Assembly (NCBI GenBank): GCA_000277445.1
Contig: AJWJ01000165.1
Span: forward strand, 1 to 43,154
DNA from: Polysphondylium violaceum
Taxonomy: Eukaryota; Evosea; Eumycetozoa; Dictyosteliales; Dictyosteliaceae
Direction: 5' to 3'
Length of the DNA: 43,154 nt
A program made the translations under genes and the position numbers. Of this stretch, positions 17,833-29,754 are shown piece by piece. The notes under the pieces were generated by a model. That model was not told the origin of the DNA, searched no databases, and worked only from the letters and a program-made list of their open reading frames with translations. Positions within the stretch are counted from its first letter, which is position 1, and every line of letters begins with the position of its first letter.

Positions 17833-20608
17833 TTACACATATAAACGATCATCCTTTAATTGTTGTTGCTGTTGAACAACTTTGTCAACATTGTTAAATA
17901 ACCGGTTATAATCGTTCTGACAGTAAGGGAGTCCATTTTTTTCAAAATATATAGTATTTAATAATAAACATTGACATTCTACACAACAAAAATGATCAGG
18001 ATGCCATTTTTTACCCATTGCATTTACGCATCTATACATAACATTGGAATTACATTTTGGACAAATTGGACAAGTATCATTGAAACAAGATTGACATATA
18101 TATTTTGGTGACTTGTTATGATGGTGATGATGATGATGATGATTGTTACTATTACTATTATTATTATTACTACTGTGATTACTATTTGTAGTATTTGATG
18201 AAGAAATGGAAGATATAGAGGAAGATAAAGAGGATGGACTGAGGACGGGTGATTGTGAGAGAGATACGGATAAGAGGGTAGGTGAAGAACTATATTTACT
18301 TGGGGAAGTAGGTGAAGATGATAGAGTGACAAAGTTATTACTACTTGAACTTTGTTCAATGGGACGATAAAATGTTTTGGTACCCAACTCTTTTTGACAT
18401 TTATAACATTTAAAGCATTCCTGATGATAATGGTTACCCTGAGCAACGGCCATGTGGCCTGAAATTGGTAGATTACAAGCAATACAAAATGAAGTTCTAA
18501 CTTGTTTAGATTGTGAAATTTGATTAATAATCGTGGTGACTTTATCACTACTTCTCGACTTGGCCAATGGTTTTCTATGCGAGGACAACAATGATTTTGG
18601 TTCTTGTTGTTCAATGGTTGCAATCATAGAAGGTGTTGTACTAATGGCTGATGGACCAATAATGGATCCCAATGGTGTTGTATTTTTAAATGATGGTGAA
18701 TTTATGTTTGGTGGTGATGATTGATTTGAACTTGTTGAGTCTATACTAAAGTTTAATATTGATTCTTCTTGTTCCTCGGATTGTTCTTTTAATTTTTCTA
18801 CTTTTTCTTTAATAATTTCAATATCTTTATGTTTTTCTTGTTGTTGTTGTTGTTCTTGTTCTTGTTCTTTTTCTTGTTCTTGTTCTTGTTTAATTTCATT
18901 TTTAATTTCATTATCAATTACTTTTTCAATTAATTTTAAAGAAGGATCTGAAAATGATTTTCTATTTGTTTGAATTTCATTTGATTGATTTATAGTATCA
19001 TCCAATAATTGTAAACAAGATGTATTTAATTTTGGTATATTTGCCAATTTTTCTAAACTATGTATTTTACTATTATTATTATTATTATTATTATTATTGT
19101 TTTGTTGATTTTGATCATTATTACTTTGATTTTGATTTTGAATATTATTATCATCTTCATTATTATTAAATTGAATATCAATTATGGTTTTGTTTTCTAA
19201 ATCTAAATCATCAGAACTAGTTGAAGTTGTGAGAAAACTTGAAATTAAAGAATCATCATTTGATTTTTCAGGTTCATCATAAGTTGGTGTTGTAAATAAA
19301 ACATTTGAAACATTGAGTAGAGCATTTCCTTTGGTAAATGGTGATATTTTCATGGTTGATGCTTTGTTACTACCCTCTGGTAATTGAATACTGGCTAGTG
19401 TTGGACTTGTATCATCACTATTCTTTAATAATTTAATAAGAGCCGGTGATGAACTTGAAATTGGTGATCCACTAGTATGACGTGGATCATCTTCTGACAA
19501 ATTCAATGGCTTCATCATTTCACAACTGATGGTAGTTGATCTAGGTGTTTGAGTAGTTGATAATAATGTTGATGGTGATGATGGTGTTGATGATAATGAT
19601 GGAGTCGATGAGTTGTTTTCAATATTTTGATTATTAATATTGTTGTTTGGATTTTCAGTTGGAGGAAAAGGAGTTGGATAGCCGGGGATATTTGAATTTC
19701 TTTTGTATTTGATTAATTGTAAAAACATGACAACGGGGGCAGGTACATGACCTTCGACAATCCATTCACCGGAACCATATTTTGAGGCGAGGAAATGACG
19801 TGTCCATTTAAATGTAAATTCTTTTTTATCAGATATATATTCTTTTTCCTTTTCATCATAGAAATAACGAATGTCTGGAATGGAGAGATCTCGAGTATAC
19901 CATGCCAAATAGACACCATTAAATCTACCACAACCCAGCGTTTGATTGTGTGATGAAGAACGCAACCATTCACCGTCCCAATGATAATCAATCTTTTCCT
20001 CTTGGTTATCACCAGTATTTGTGGCAGCATCGATAAACAATGTACCTAAACTAGAGTAATTCCATTCTTGATCCGAGTCTGATGTCTTTATGATTCCACC
20101 TTTAATGTTGTTTTTGTATAAAATCTTTAATAACAATCTACGCTCTACTTGATTCAAAAACGATTTAAAATCTGAGTGAATCAATCCATCCAGTTTAATC
20201 ACCCAATCGGCAATAGATGACAATGAATCTGATTGTAATATCAATTTACTATTATTCAAATATTCAACGATAAATCCATACGTTGTACCTAGATTACCAA
20301 TCTCTTTTTGTAATAATGTTATATTTTTAATTTCATTTAATGATATACTTTCAATTGGATTTGATGTCTATATATAGATTATATGTTGAGAAAAAACGAG
20401 ATTAATATGTGTGTGTAAAATTTTTTTTTTAGAAAAAAAAAAACTTGTAAAACCGAGAATTAAAAGAGTAATCATTGCAAATAACACATACCTTTTCAGG
20501 AGAATTGTAATATTGAAAATGCGTGGTTGTCAAAACAAACCAATACTTTTTTCTAATTTTGAATATTCCTCCACCCAACTTATAAAGTGCTCCACTTTTA
20601 TATTCCAT
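17833..20608 (-). CDS. PH domain + two LIM domains protein
   Basis: Exon 1 20492-20608 (ATG at 20608, MEYKSGALYKLGG...), exon 2 17833-20367; 883 aa. Residues 1-105 form a PH domain (GALYKLGG, KKYWFVLTTTHFQYYN, the Trp of the last helix in SIADWVIKLDG). Residues ~130-270 form an unnamed conserved block (DYHWDGEWL, GCGRFNGVYLAWYTRD). A long low-complexity Ser/Thr/Asn/Gln region follows. LIM1 starts CIACNLPISGHM...HYHQECFKCYKC but is split before its last ligand pair CQSC by an insert of about 95 residues (Ser, Asn and an H8 run). LIM2 (CPKC...WHPDHFCCVEC...CQND) is regular. PH plus LIM suggests a membrane- or actin-associated scaffold. The upstream 3.4 kb is gene-free. Confidence 0.88.
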
Positions 20609-23600
20609 TGTGTTTACTTTTTGATTTTGATTATTATCGTTGTCGTCGTCGTTATTATAAATACAAGTTGACTTTGTTTTCCTTTTTAAAAGTTTAAACT
20701 TTTTATTTATCTAGATATATAATATGTAAATGATTGATTGTGATTGATGTTGATGATAAATAAGAATGAAAAAAGAAAAAGAGTTAATTTTAAATAAATT
20801 TATCAACAATAGCAACTAGGTAACCAACAACAAAGATGTGTTAAGGTAAACAATAACAACAACTAACAATTAATTAATTAAAAAAATAAAAAAACAAACA
20901 TAAAACACTATTTTCACAACAAAAATTTGATTGTGTGTTTTGTGTGTGTGTGTGGTGGGTGTGTTTATCTTGTGTGTGTGTGTTGATGTTGTGTTTATGT
21001 TTTAGTCTCTTTTTGTCTGTCAAGTATTGCGTAAAAGTGGGGATAAGGGGGTGAATGCAAACGGGAGGTTGATGAGATTTTTCTTGGGTTTTTTTAGAAA
21101 AAAAAAAAATTGAAAAAAAAATGAAAAAAAATATTTGTTTATTTGAATCAATATCAATGTGCCATGGTTATTTTTTTTTTTTTTCATTTCAATTGTGTAT
21201 GAATATGATTATATGTGTGTGGGGGATGAATGTGATTTGTGAGATGAAAATTTTTCAAACTAAAGTACTAAATATACTTGTGCCTGTGAAAGGTGAGATA
21301 GAAATGATGATATGTGCTGAGAACCAACATTTAAAAAGAAAATAGAAACTAGAAACCCACATTTGGTTCTAAATATATTAAATATTTGAATCCACAAACT
21401 AAATTAGGACCCTTTGTGTTTTAAAATAATATAAACATTACCCAAATAATATATATAATTTTAGATGATTTTATATCTCCATTGAGGTTATATTATGATT
21501 ATGATTACTATTATGATTATGTTTATTATTGTTTCTGTTTCTGTTTATAGTTACACAATAAAAAGAGAGAAAGAGATTAATCTCTTTTTAGGTAAAATAA
21601 TCATAATGATATATATATCTTTTTTTTATTTTGAAACTACACACACACCCACATACCACACAAAATAAAAAAGAGGGAGTAGAATAGCAATGATAAATTG
21701 AAAATCGCAAAAAAATGATATAAAGAGTATAAATCATAGGGAAAAAGGGGTACAATTTTTGCAATTGTAGATTAAATGCCAAATATTACAAATGGCAACA
21801 TCCACCACAAAATACACACACACACAACATCCTAAATCAAACAAAACAAAGATTAGTACACCATCAATGATAGATGTACATACCTAGATTGAATCGCTTT
21901 ATATCATGTTACAATTTATATCAAATCAAATTGGTGAGAATAATAGACAAAGAGAGAGAATATGGAGGTGATATGAATAGTAATAGTAAATTCTGGTTTG
22001 TGGTGAGTGGGTATTGTCAACATCTACCAATGATGATGTTGTTGATGACGAGAATTGTTGACAATAAATATCATTTACTTGTCAATACCACTATTATATT
22101 ATTATCATCATCATAATCACCCTTTATATAATTTTACCACCTTTGAAAACCATTGTCATTTTTACTATTTACTAAAAACAACTGTCGTAAAATAGATAAT
22201 AATAATAAATTACCACACATACAAATGTAAACATTGTTTTTCTTTTTGTTACACCTAAACTTGAATCATGGAATCGTATAATATAATTGAAAGAGTGTAA
22301 AGTAAAAAAAAGTAAATTGGAGGAAATAAAAATTATTTGATCCTTGAATTAAACATCGATTAAATAAATTTGTTGGGATGCAGAGTTTTAAATCGAATTC
22401 TACACAACTGTGTATTTGTTGTAAAATGAAATGTTCTTTTTTTTCTTTTTTTTTTGAATTAATTAAAATTGAAAAAAAATGAAATATGAATTTCCAGGTT
22501 TTTCCAAATGAAATATATAAAAGTTTATAAATGATGTAATAAATTGGAAAATAATAAAATAAATAAAATATTAAAAGTGAATTATATATATATAATGGGA
22601 AATAATTGTATAAAAAATTAAATGTGAATGGAATAAATATCAACTCAATGAAATTGATATATTTGTGATTCAGAAAAAGAAAAGAAAATTATAAACAACA
22701 GGAAGAGTAATAATTTATTTGGAATTAAATATAAAAAACAAATGTTATAAACACTATTAGTGTTTTTTTATGCGGGTGTGAAGTGGTAGTGGTGGGTTGA
22801 GTGTGTGGTGTGAGTATGATAATATATATGAACTTTATATGATTATGATGAAAAAGAGTGTGTGGTAAAACAAAACAAAAAACTATTAGATGCGTGAGAT
22901 ATAGTGTTATTGTTTTTGATGGTGATGATGAAAAAGACTATATTAGAAGAGGTTGAGTTGTCTATATATAAATTCATGAATTTATACTATTATTTAAAAA
23001 ATTAATAGTAGGTAGTGTCAAAAATATAAAATAAAAAATAATAATAAAAAACGAAATAAATCAAAAATGGGTGTGTGGTGTTTTTTTGGAAATGAAAAAA
23101 AAAAAAAAAAAAGAAATGGATGAGTGAGATGTAATGCTTTTTTGTATTGACTTTACCAAAATCATACGCATATCCACATATTTGGTATAATGTTTTTTTT
23201 ATTTTTTTTAAAGTTTTGTTGATATTGGGGATATCATTGAATATTAAAATTAAAAATTTTAAAAAAAAACAACACACTAAGGTGTAAATGAGGATGATGA
23301 TGAAAATGAATGATTGTTTTCTAAAACCATTTACATAGATTTAATAGATCAAATCTTGATTTATAAAGCCACAACAATAACAATTGTCATTTTTTAAACA
23401 CTTACCAAAAAATAAAATGGTAAAAGAAGTGAGTTTTTATTATTAGTGCTAATCTTGGTGGTTATTGTTTTTAAATCGATTGATTTATCAATATCTAATC
23501 GATTTAGTTTTTGATCAATGATTGTCGTTGTTATTTTTTTATGTAAATTTAAATGTCAAATAAATAAAGTTGATTGTCGTGTTTTATATACATTTGTTGT

Positions 23601-23975
23601 TAGTGGGTGAATTAAGTTGATGGATAGAAAAAAAAGAGAATAAATTGAGATAATAAAAAAAAAAAATAAGAAAACAAATGATGATTGATATTATTTTTTG
23701 CAATATTTGCACATTTTTAAATTTTTTAAAAAAATAAAAAAGAAAATAAAAGATATTTATCAATATGATATTATTTTTTTTACAATATTTGCACAAAATG
23801 GGACAAAAACTGGTTTTTTTAGAATTTTTTTTTTGCAAGAAATTAGTGTTGTGTCGATGATGATGATCTTCATTGATTGATTTTTTGAAATTAAAAAAAA
23901 AAAGTTATTGGTTCTAAACACCTCCACATTTTCTTTTTTTTTTAAAAGAACTTGTGTGTGCAATACAAACAAATT
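20609..23975. promoter_or_regulatory. 3.4-kb gene-free region with many G/T- and CA-rich tracts
   Basis: Far longer than any other gap in the window and containing only low-complexity open frames. It lies upstream of the PH/LIM gene and downstream of the HAP40-like gene. Recurrent tracts: GT-rich with GGTGGGTGTG at ~20950, GTGGGGATAAGGGGG at ~21037, GTGTGTGGGGG at ~21214, CACACACACCCACATACCAC at ~21640, CACACACACA at ~21820, GTGGTAGTGGTGGG at ~22783 and GGGTGTGTGGTG at ~23069. These resemble the G-boxes/CA-rich elements bound by G-box factor in developmental Dictyostelium promoters. Untranslated exons cannot be excluded. Confidence 0.55.
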
Positions 23976-25142
23976 TTAAATTAACATTTTATTTGAACAC
24001 CAAACTCTTTGTAAAATATCATTTTGCATATCATTTAAAGAAGACCAAAGCTCTCTTTGAATCGCAGGTAGACCATTAATCTCCTTTCTTTCGCAAGCGA
24101 CCAATAAATTATTTAATAGTGCAAGGGTATCTTCTGCCAAACTAGCACCTCCACCATTATTACCATCATGATCGTTTATGTCGTTTACCAGCTTACTTAG
24201 TTGAACATGAGATTTTGAAAATGATTCTTGAAGTATATACAATAAAAACAAAGATACTCTTGCCTCTATTAATAGAAAAGGAAACAAAGATATACTAATC
24301 GATGGTAAAGTATTTGATGAATTTAATTTAAAAGATGATGACGATGATGAAGAGGAATAGTTGTTCAAATTATTAATATTGTTATTTAGATTTTGACTAT
24401 TTAAATTATTTTGATTAGAGTGACTATTATTGTATTCATCAAAATGACTAGTGATTGATAATTGACAAATACGAGATTCAAAAGGTTGGATTGTTTCAGT
24501 TGCAATGGTAACAATTAAATCTAAGAAATTACATGCACCCTTGTAATCCCATTCCATAATTTTACAATAGGTTGCCTCTTTTAATGAATTGATTGAACTA
24601 ATAGGACTCTCTGTTCTTTGTATCTCTGCTGCTTTTTGAAAATACTCTGCTGCCTCTTCTAATTTATTCAATTTCTTTAATATCAATGCCATTTCATAAT
24701 ATAATGTACTCATTATACTAAATCTCTTATAATTATGATATATCTAATTGTATAATATTATTAATATATATCTTTAATTTAAAGATAATGAATATATAAT
24801 TACTTTAATAGCTAATAAATAACAATTGATAGCTTCAGGTATATTTTCTTCAAAACTTATAATATCAGCTTCTGAATTTTGAATTTCATTTTCCCATATT
24901 AAATAACCAGAATCTATATAACAAGAAGCCTCTGCAGATGATGAACTTTTCAATGCTTGCTCACATCTACCAATTGATAAACAACAAAAAGCTGCATACA
25001 TTAAATTATTATCTCTTTTAAAACTATTCATAACTTGTGTAAATTGATCTATTGCTTCTGAATAATTTGGTTTCCTCATAGGAAACTTTTTTTTCTTTAA
25101 CTTTGCTGATATTAATTTATAAGAATCTATTAGATGACTCAT
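23976..25142 (-). CDS. HAP40/F8A (40-kDa huntingtin-associated protein) homologue
   Basis: Exon 1 24804-25142, exon 2 23976-24725; 362 aa (human F8A 371). The N-terminus LKKKKFPMRKPNYSEAIDQF matches human LKKRFLRKPNVAEAGEQF; then come TPR-like helices (YAAFCCLSIGRCEQAL, LEEAAEYFQKAAEIQ, WDYKGACNFLDLI); the C-terminus RELWSSLNDMQNDILQRV matches human VEMWPLLTAEQNHLLHLV. A central Asn/Ser-rich linker replaces the human Pro-rich one. HAP40 is a TPR protein that packs inside huntingtin and stabilises it; Dictyostelium has a huntingtin gene, so a conserved pair is likely. Confidence rests on three separate matching blocks. Confidence 0.85.
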
Positions 25143-25412
25143 TATTATTATTATTATATTAAAGGGTGTATATCAAAAGATAATTTAAATTTTAAAAAAT
25201 GTGCTTGTAAGATCATGAAAAAAAATTGATTGATTTTTTTTGCAAATTTTTGTAAAAAAAAATTGAAAACAAGGTTACTATGAATGAGAAATTGTAATAC
25301 AGGTGGATGTTGTCCAGAATCAATGGGACACCAAACATTACTTTGGAATTATACTTATAATAATTGAATATCAAATACTAAGTGGATATTATAAATAATT
25401 TCTTTATTTTTT

Positions 25413-27242
25413 TTAAACAAAATATTTACTTAATGGATACATATATTCATGAGAATTAAAATAACCAATAAAAAAAGATTTTAGATATTTACTAGATAAA
25501 AATAAAGCAAAATCTTTAATAGGTACATCAAAATCTATATGAATAAATTGTAGAGAAAATGTAGATAGTGAGGGGAAATGATCAATTAATTGAATGAGTT
25601 GAGATGATTTTAAATTTGTTGGAGTTTGATTTTCCAATGATAAATGTTGAATTTGAGTTGGTAGATTGAAAATAAAATTTAGATTATCATGATCATATAA
25701 ATCACAGGGACACGATAATGATTTGATATTATTAAATAGATAATCTATTAAATTTAAATTGTAACTATTTCTAAAATCCATATCATCAAATAAAAGAGAT
25801 TTGAGATTTTTTAAATAATCATACTCGCGCAAATTACTAGTATGATAATCTAGAGAGAAGGTTTTTATATTTAATGATTGTAAATTTGAATGCATTTTAA
25901 ATGATTGATAATTTATAATTTCGCCACATACAATTGATTGAATATTTGATTGTTGTCTCCATTTTCCCAATAAACTATCCATTAAATTAAATTGAAATTT
26001 ACCATCATATAATATATTTAAATTTTTTAATTTACTATTATTAATAATTTCTATATTTTCTATTTTATCATCATTACTATCTTTTTCATTATCCTCACTA
26101 TCACTATTATCACTACAATCACTATCACTTTCATCTATAAAATCATCTTCATAAGAATAGGTTAAACTTGACAAGATTGAATTTTTTGATAAATAATTTG
26201 CAAGATTATTTAATAATTGATTATTTGGAAATGACTTTTCATAAACTATTAAATTTGTTATGGTTGGATGATTGATTAAATTTTCTATAAATAAATTGAC
26301 TCTAGTCCATTTTAATTCTAAATTTTCCAGATTATTTGAAGAAATTAAAATATCTTGAAAAGTTGATTGATTAATTGATTGGTCAATTTTTATAGTTGAT
26401 AAAGAATTGAATATTAATTTTGAATCACTAGTAATTGAAAATGGTTGATAATCTTTTGAAACTGAATCATTTTTAAAATAAAATTCTTGAACTTCATATT
26501 GTTGTATTAAATTTGGTAATATATTGTTTAAAAAACTTTCTTTACTATTATTATTTATATTATTTGATTCTATTTTTTTAATAAAATTATTATTATTATT
26601 ATTATTTAATATATTTTTTAAATAATTTAATCTTGAATTAATTTCATTCAAGTTAAATGTTGATTTAATTTGATATGATTGATTTACTAATAAATTTGTA
26701 ATATCTTTAATATCTTCATCTGTTGTTGTTGATGTTATTAATTGATCATTATTATTATTACTATCTTTATTATTATTTAATAAATTTAAAATTATAAAAT
26801 TTAAATTATTAAAATTTATATCTGGATGATAGAATCTCATATCAATAAGAGAGAAATAAAACTTTCTATTTTCAATTAATAATCTACAATGTTTAAATTC
26901 TAAAGCACTTCTAAGATAAAATGATGGATATTGTAATGATGGTACTATATTGTAATAGAAATCTTTACATAAACAACTAATATGATTGATTGCATGACTT
27001 AAAACATAGAAATCAAAATGTCTATCAAAACAATGTGAATTTTCTATATAATATATCTTTGCATAATTTACTATGTATTGATTTAAAATTTGTTTAATTA
27101 AAGTTTTTGGTAAATTATATAATTGTTGTTGAGCTTGTGAATCTGTATTTATTATTTGTTTTTTATTATTCTTTATCTCTATTTCTATTTCTTGATTTAG
27201 TTTTCTTTTTAACTGTTGTTGATGATGATTTTGATTTGTCAT
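25413..27242 (-). CDS. Dictyostelid F-box/leucine-rich-repeat-like protein
   Basis: Single exon, 609 aa, ATG at 27242. A basic N-terminal ~35 residues is followed by an F-box-like segment (LPKTLIKQILNQYI ... SHAINHISCLCKDFYYNIVPSLQYPSFYL). The rest is irregular leucine-rich repeats (LENLELKWTRVN, LKNLNILYDGKF, LKNLKSLLFDDMDF, PTQIQHLSLEN). An Asp/Ser/Glu-rich acidic insert lies near residue 370 and Asn runs near 180 and 215. Large paralogous families of this layout are typical of Dictyostelium. If the F-box is real it would couple a substrate to an SCF ubiquitin ligase; no specific target can be named. Confidence 0.75.
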   Translation of the reverse strand: MTNQNHHQQQLKRKLNQEIEIEIKNNKKQIINTDSQAQQQLYNLPKTLIKQILNQYIVNYAKIYYIENSHCFDRHFDFYVLSHAINHISCLCKDFYYNIVPSLQYPSFYLRSALEFKHCRLLIENRKFYFSLIDMRFYHPDINFNNLNFIILNLLNNNKDSNNNNDQLITSTTTDEDIKDITNLLVNQSYQIKSTFNLNEINSRLNYLKNILNNNNNNNFIKKIESNNINNNSKESFLNNILPNLIQQYEVQEFYFKNDSVSKDYQPFSITSDSKLIFNSLSTIKIDQSINQSTFQDILISSNNLENLELKWTRVNLFIENLINHPTITNLIVYEKSFPNNQLLNNLANYLSKNSILSSLTYSYEDDFIDESDSDCSDNSDSEDNEKDSNDDKIENIEIINNSKLKNLNILYDGKFQFNLMDSLLGKWRQQSNIQSIVCGEIINYQSFKMHSNLQSLNIKTFSLDYHTSNLREYDYLKNLKSLLFDDMDFRNSYNLNLIDYLFNNIKSLSCPCDLYDHDNLNFIFNLPTQIQHLSLENQTPTNLKSSQLIQLIDHFPSLSTFSLQFIHIDFDVPIKDFALFLSSKYLKSFFIGYFNSHEYMYPLSKYFV

Positions 27243-28156
27243 TTAAATATAGATATTGATAGAATAAGAAGAGTATTGTAGAATGTAAAAAGTAAAAATA
27301 AAAATCAACTATATTTTCATTGTAAAAGACTCGACCAGCGATTGATATTTTTCAACAAAAAAAAAAAAAATTCCAAAAAATTCAAAAAAAATACTTTATA
27401 AACTTATCACTGTAAAGATTCTTTTACAAATTATAAAAAGACTTGTATTAATATCTTTTAAATATAGAAAAAAAAAAAACTAATGATCACTTTTGTAAAA
27501 AAATAAAAAATCGAAAAAAAATAAAAAAAAATACGAAAAAAAAATAACGAAAAAAAAAATATCTTTTTTTACTCAACAACGACCCTTACAGATATATAAT
27601 CTTTTTTGATGCATCATAAGTTGTGTGTTTTTATCTGACATCATACATGATAGGAAAAAAAAAATTAATAAAATAAAAAAATAAAAAACTATATTATCAT
27701 ATAGGGATTAATCAATGAGATCTATATCATGTGATAAAAAAACAAAAAAGATGTTCAAATTTTGTTTATTATTTGTATTTTTTGATGTGATAGGAATCTA
27801 ATTTAGGATATCCATTGTTTTTCTTTTTTACCCGTCTTTTTAAAATACCCGTTAGCGTGCCTGGGTACCCAATTTGCAAAAAAAATCAATCACTCGAGAT
27901 GGTGAACGAAATATTTTTGCGGAGTTGACCTTTCTCCACATAAACTCATCATCACATGATGTGATTTACCCTCTTTTTTACATAATATTTACGTTTTTTG
28001 ATGATTTTTTGCACAAAAAAAGTTTTTTTGTAAATTTTTTAATTTTTTTTTTTCTCCAACCATACTCTCCTCTCGCTCTCTCTCTAAATTTTTTTCTCTT
28101 TGCCTATTTCATTTTTTTTGTGTACAATTTTTGTTGTTCTCTACAGATAAATAATA
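27243..28156. promoter_or_regulatory. Divergent promoter region, F-box/LRR gene and ancA
   Basis: About 900 bp. The left part holds A-runs repeatedly broken by CG (CGAAAAAAAA units, 27512-27558). At about 27829-27871 lies a GC-rich island with two ACCCGT copies and the palindrome TGGGTACCCA, about 300 bp before the ancA ATG. A TCTCC/CTCTCTCT pyrimidine tract (28052-28105) sits closer to the ATG, typical of strongly expressed genes. The open frame at 27874-28194 is low complexity and not a gene. Confidence 0.55.
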
Positions 28157-29313
28157 ATGTCCCAAAAGAAAAACGACGTTTCCTCTTTCATTAAAGATTC
28201 TTTAATCGGTGGTACTGCTGGTGGTATCTCAAAGGTAATTAATTTAATAATTAATTTTTAAATTGAAAAGATCAAAATTGGATTTTTTTAAATTACATGT
28301 TTGACCAAATTATTCGTTATTATTTTATATACTAATTTTTAAAATTATCAATTCTATTTGATATGTTATTTTATAATTATTTAGACCATTGTCGCCCCAA
28401 TTGGTAAATATTATTATTATTATTATTATTTCATTTAAATTATTTAGAATATTTATATTAACATTTAAATATTATCATTATTATAGAACGTGTTAAGATT
28501 TTATTACAAGTTCAATCTGCTTCAACCCAAATTGCTGCTGATAAACAATACAAAGGTATCGTTGATTGTTTTGTTAGAGTTTCTAAAGAACAAGGTGTCG
28601 TTTCCTTATGGAGAGGTAATCTTGCCAACATTATTAGATATTTCCCAACTCAAGCCCTCAACTTTGCCTTCAAAGACAAATACAAGAAATTCTTTGTCCG
28701 TCACTCCCCAAAGGAATCCCCAATGAAATTCTTCGTCGGTAATTTATTATCTGGTGGTGCTGCTGGTGCCACTTCCCTCTTATTTGTCTACCCATTAGAT
28801 TTTGCCCGTACTCGTTTGGCTGCTGATATCGGTACTGGTGCCAACAAACAATTCACTGGTTTGGGTAACTGTATCTCTACCATCTACAAGAGAGACGGTT
28901 TAATCGGTTTATACAGAGGTTTTGGTGTTTCTGTCGGAGGTATCTTCGTCTACAGAGCTGCCTTCTTCGGTGGTTACGATACTGCTAAAGGTTTATTACT
29001 CAAGGATCCAAAGAAAGCTTCCTTCTGGGCTTCATGGGCTATCGCTCAAGTTGTCACTACCGCTGCTGGTGTAATCTCCTACCCATTCGATACTGTCCGT
29101 AGAAGAATGATGATGCAAGCCGGTCGTGCTGATATCTTATACAGCAGCACTTGGGATTGTTGGGTAAAGATTGCCAAGAATGAAGGTCCAGCTGCCTTCT
29201 TCAAAGGTGCTCTCTCTAACGCCATTAGAGGTTCAGGTGGTGCTTTAGTCTTAGTTATCTATGACGAAATCCAAAAAATGTTAGGTTTTGAAGGTGGTGT
29301 TGGTTCTGAATAA
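28157..29313 (+). CDS. ancA: Mitochondrial ADP/ATP carrier
   Basis: Exon 1 28157-28234, exon 2 28385-28403 (only 19 nt), exon 3 28487-29313; 307 aa. Mitochondrial carrier family with three repeats: the first signature straddles the tiny exon ([16 protein letters not shown]), then [15 protein letters not shown], then [21 protein letters not shown] is the ADP/ATP carrier signature. It exchanges cytosolic ADP for matrix ATP across the inner membrane. Strong use of C-ending codons (GCC, ATC, TTC, TAC) compared with its neighbours marks it as highly expressed. Confidence 0.96.
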
Positions 29314-29754
29314 ACTAATAAACTGATTGTAGTCTTTAAACAAGTTCAAATCATATAAGGGTTTAAGGTTTTTTTTTTTTTTTTTTTTTTTTTTCTAAAA
29401 AATTTTTCTTCGTTTTTTTAAGAAAGAAATATCTCCAAAAACAGGTCCCAATGTGCAGACAATAAGATGATAAATCTATTTTTTAAAATATTATGTAATT
29501 ATTGATTTAAAATTCAAAACCTTGAATTCAGACTTTTCATAAAGACTTTTAGGAGTCATGAATCTTTATGGTTCATGGCCTTTTAAATCAAACTTGGGAT
29601 AGTTGAAGTACCATTTATGTGTTGAAATAAAACTAAATATGAAAATATGTTAAATAGGTTGAGAACGATTAAATTTTGTTGGATTCATTTATCAAATATA
29701 AATCTTTCATAAAGTTTATATAAGCAAACAGATTGAATATTAAAATATACATAT
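29314..29754. terminator. Convergent 3' regions of ancA and the PTPA gene
   Basis: No gene. Contains an uninterrupted T26 run (29369-29394) about 55 bp after the ancA stop and an inverted repeat CATAAAGA (29537) / TCTTTATG (29562) that could form a hairpin. The right half is the 3' UTR of the PTPA gene. Confidence 0.45.

Noticed and set aside
18024-18623. Minus-strand 199-codon open frame inside the PH/LIM gene
   Set aside because: A frame shadow of the Ser/Asn-rich and LIM part.
21121-23880. Several open frames of 60-125 codons in the large gap
   Set aside because: All are Phe/Tyr/Ile/Lys-rich translations of homopolymers, lack splice-consistent extensions and show no coding composition.
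27581-27591. CCCTTACAGATA as the 11-nt motif of Dictyostelium class I small RNAs
   Set aside because: Only part of the CCTTACAGCAA motif matches and no closing stem or upstream element was found.
27874-28194. Plus-strand 106-codon open frame before ancA
   Set aside because: Translation of T-rich promoter DNA that runs over the ancA start in another frame.
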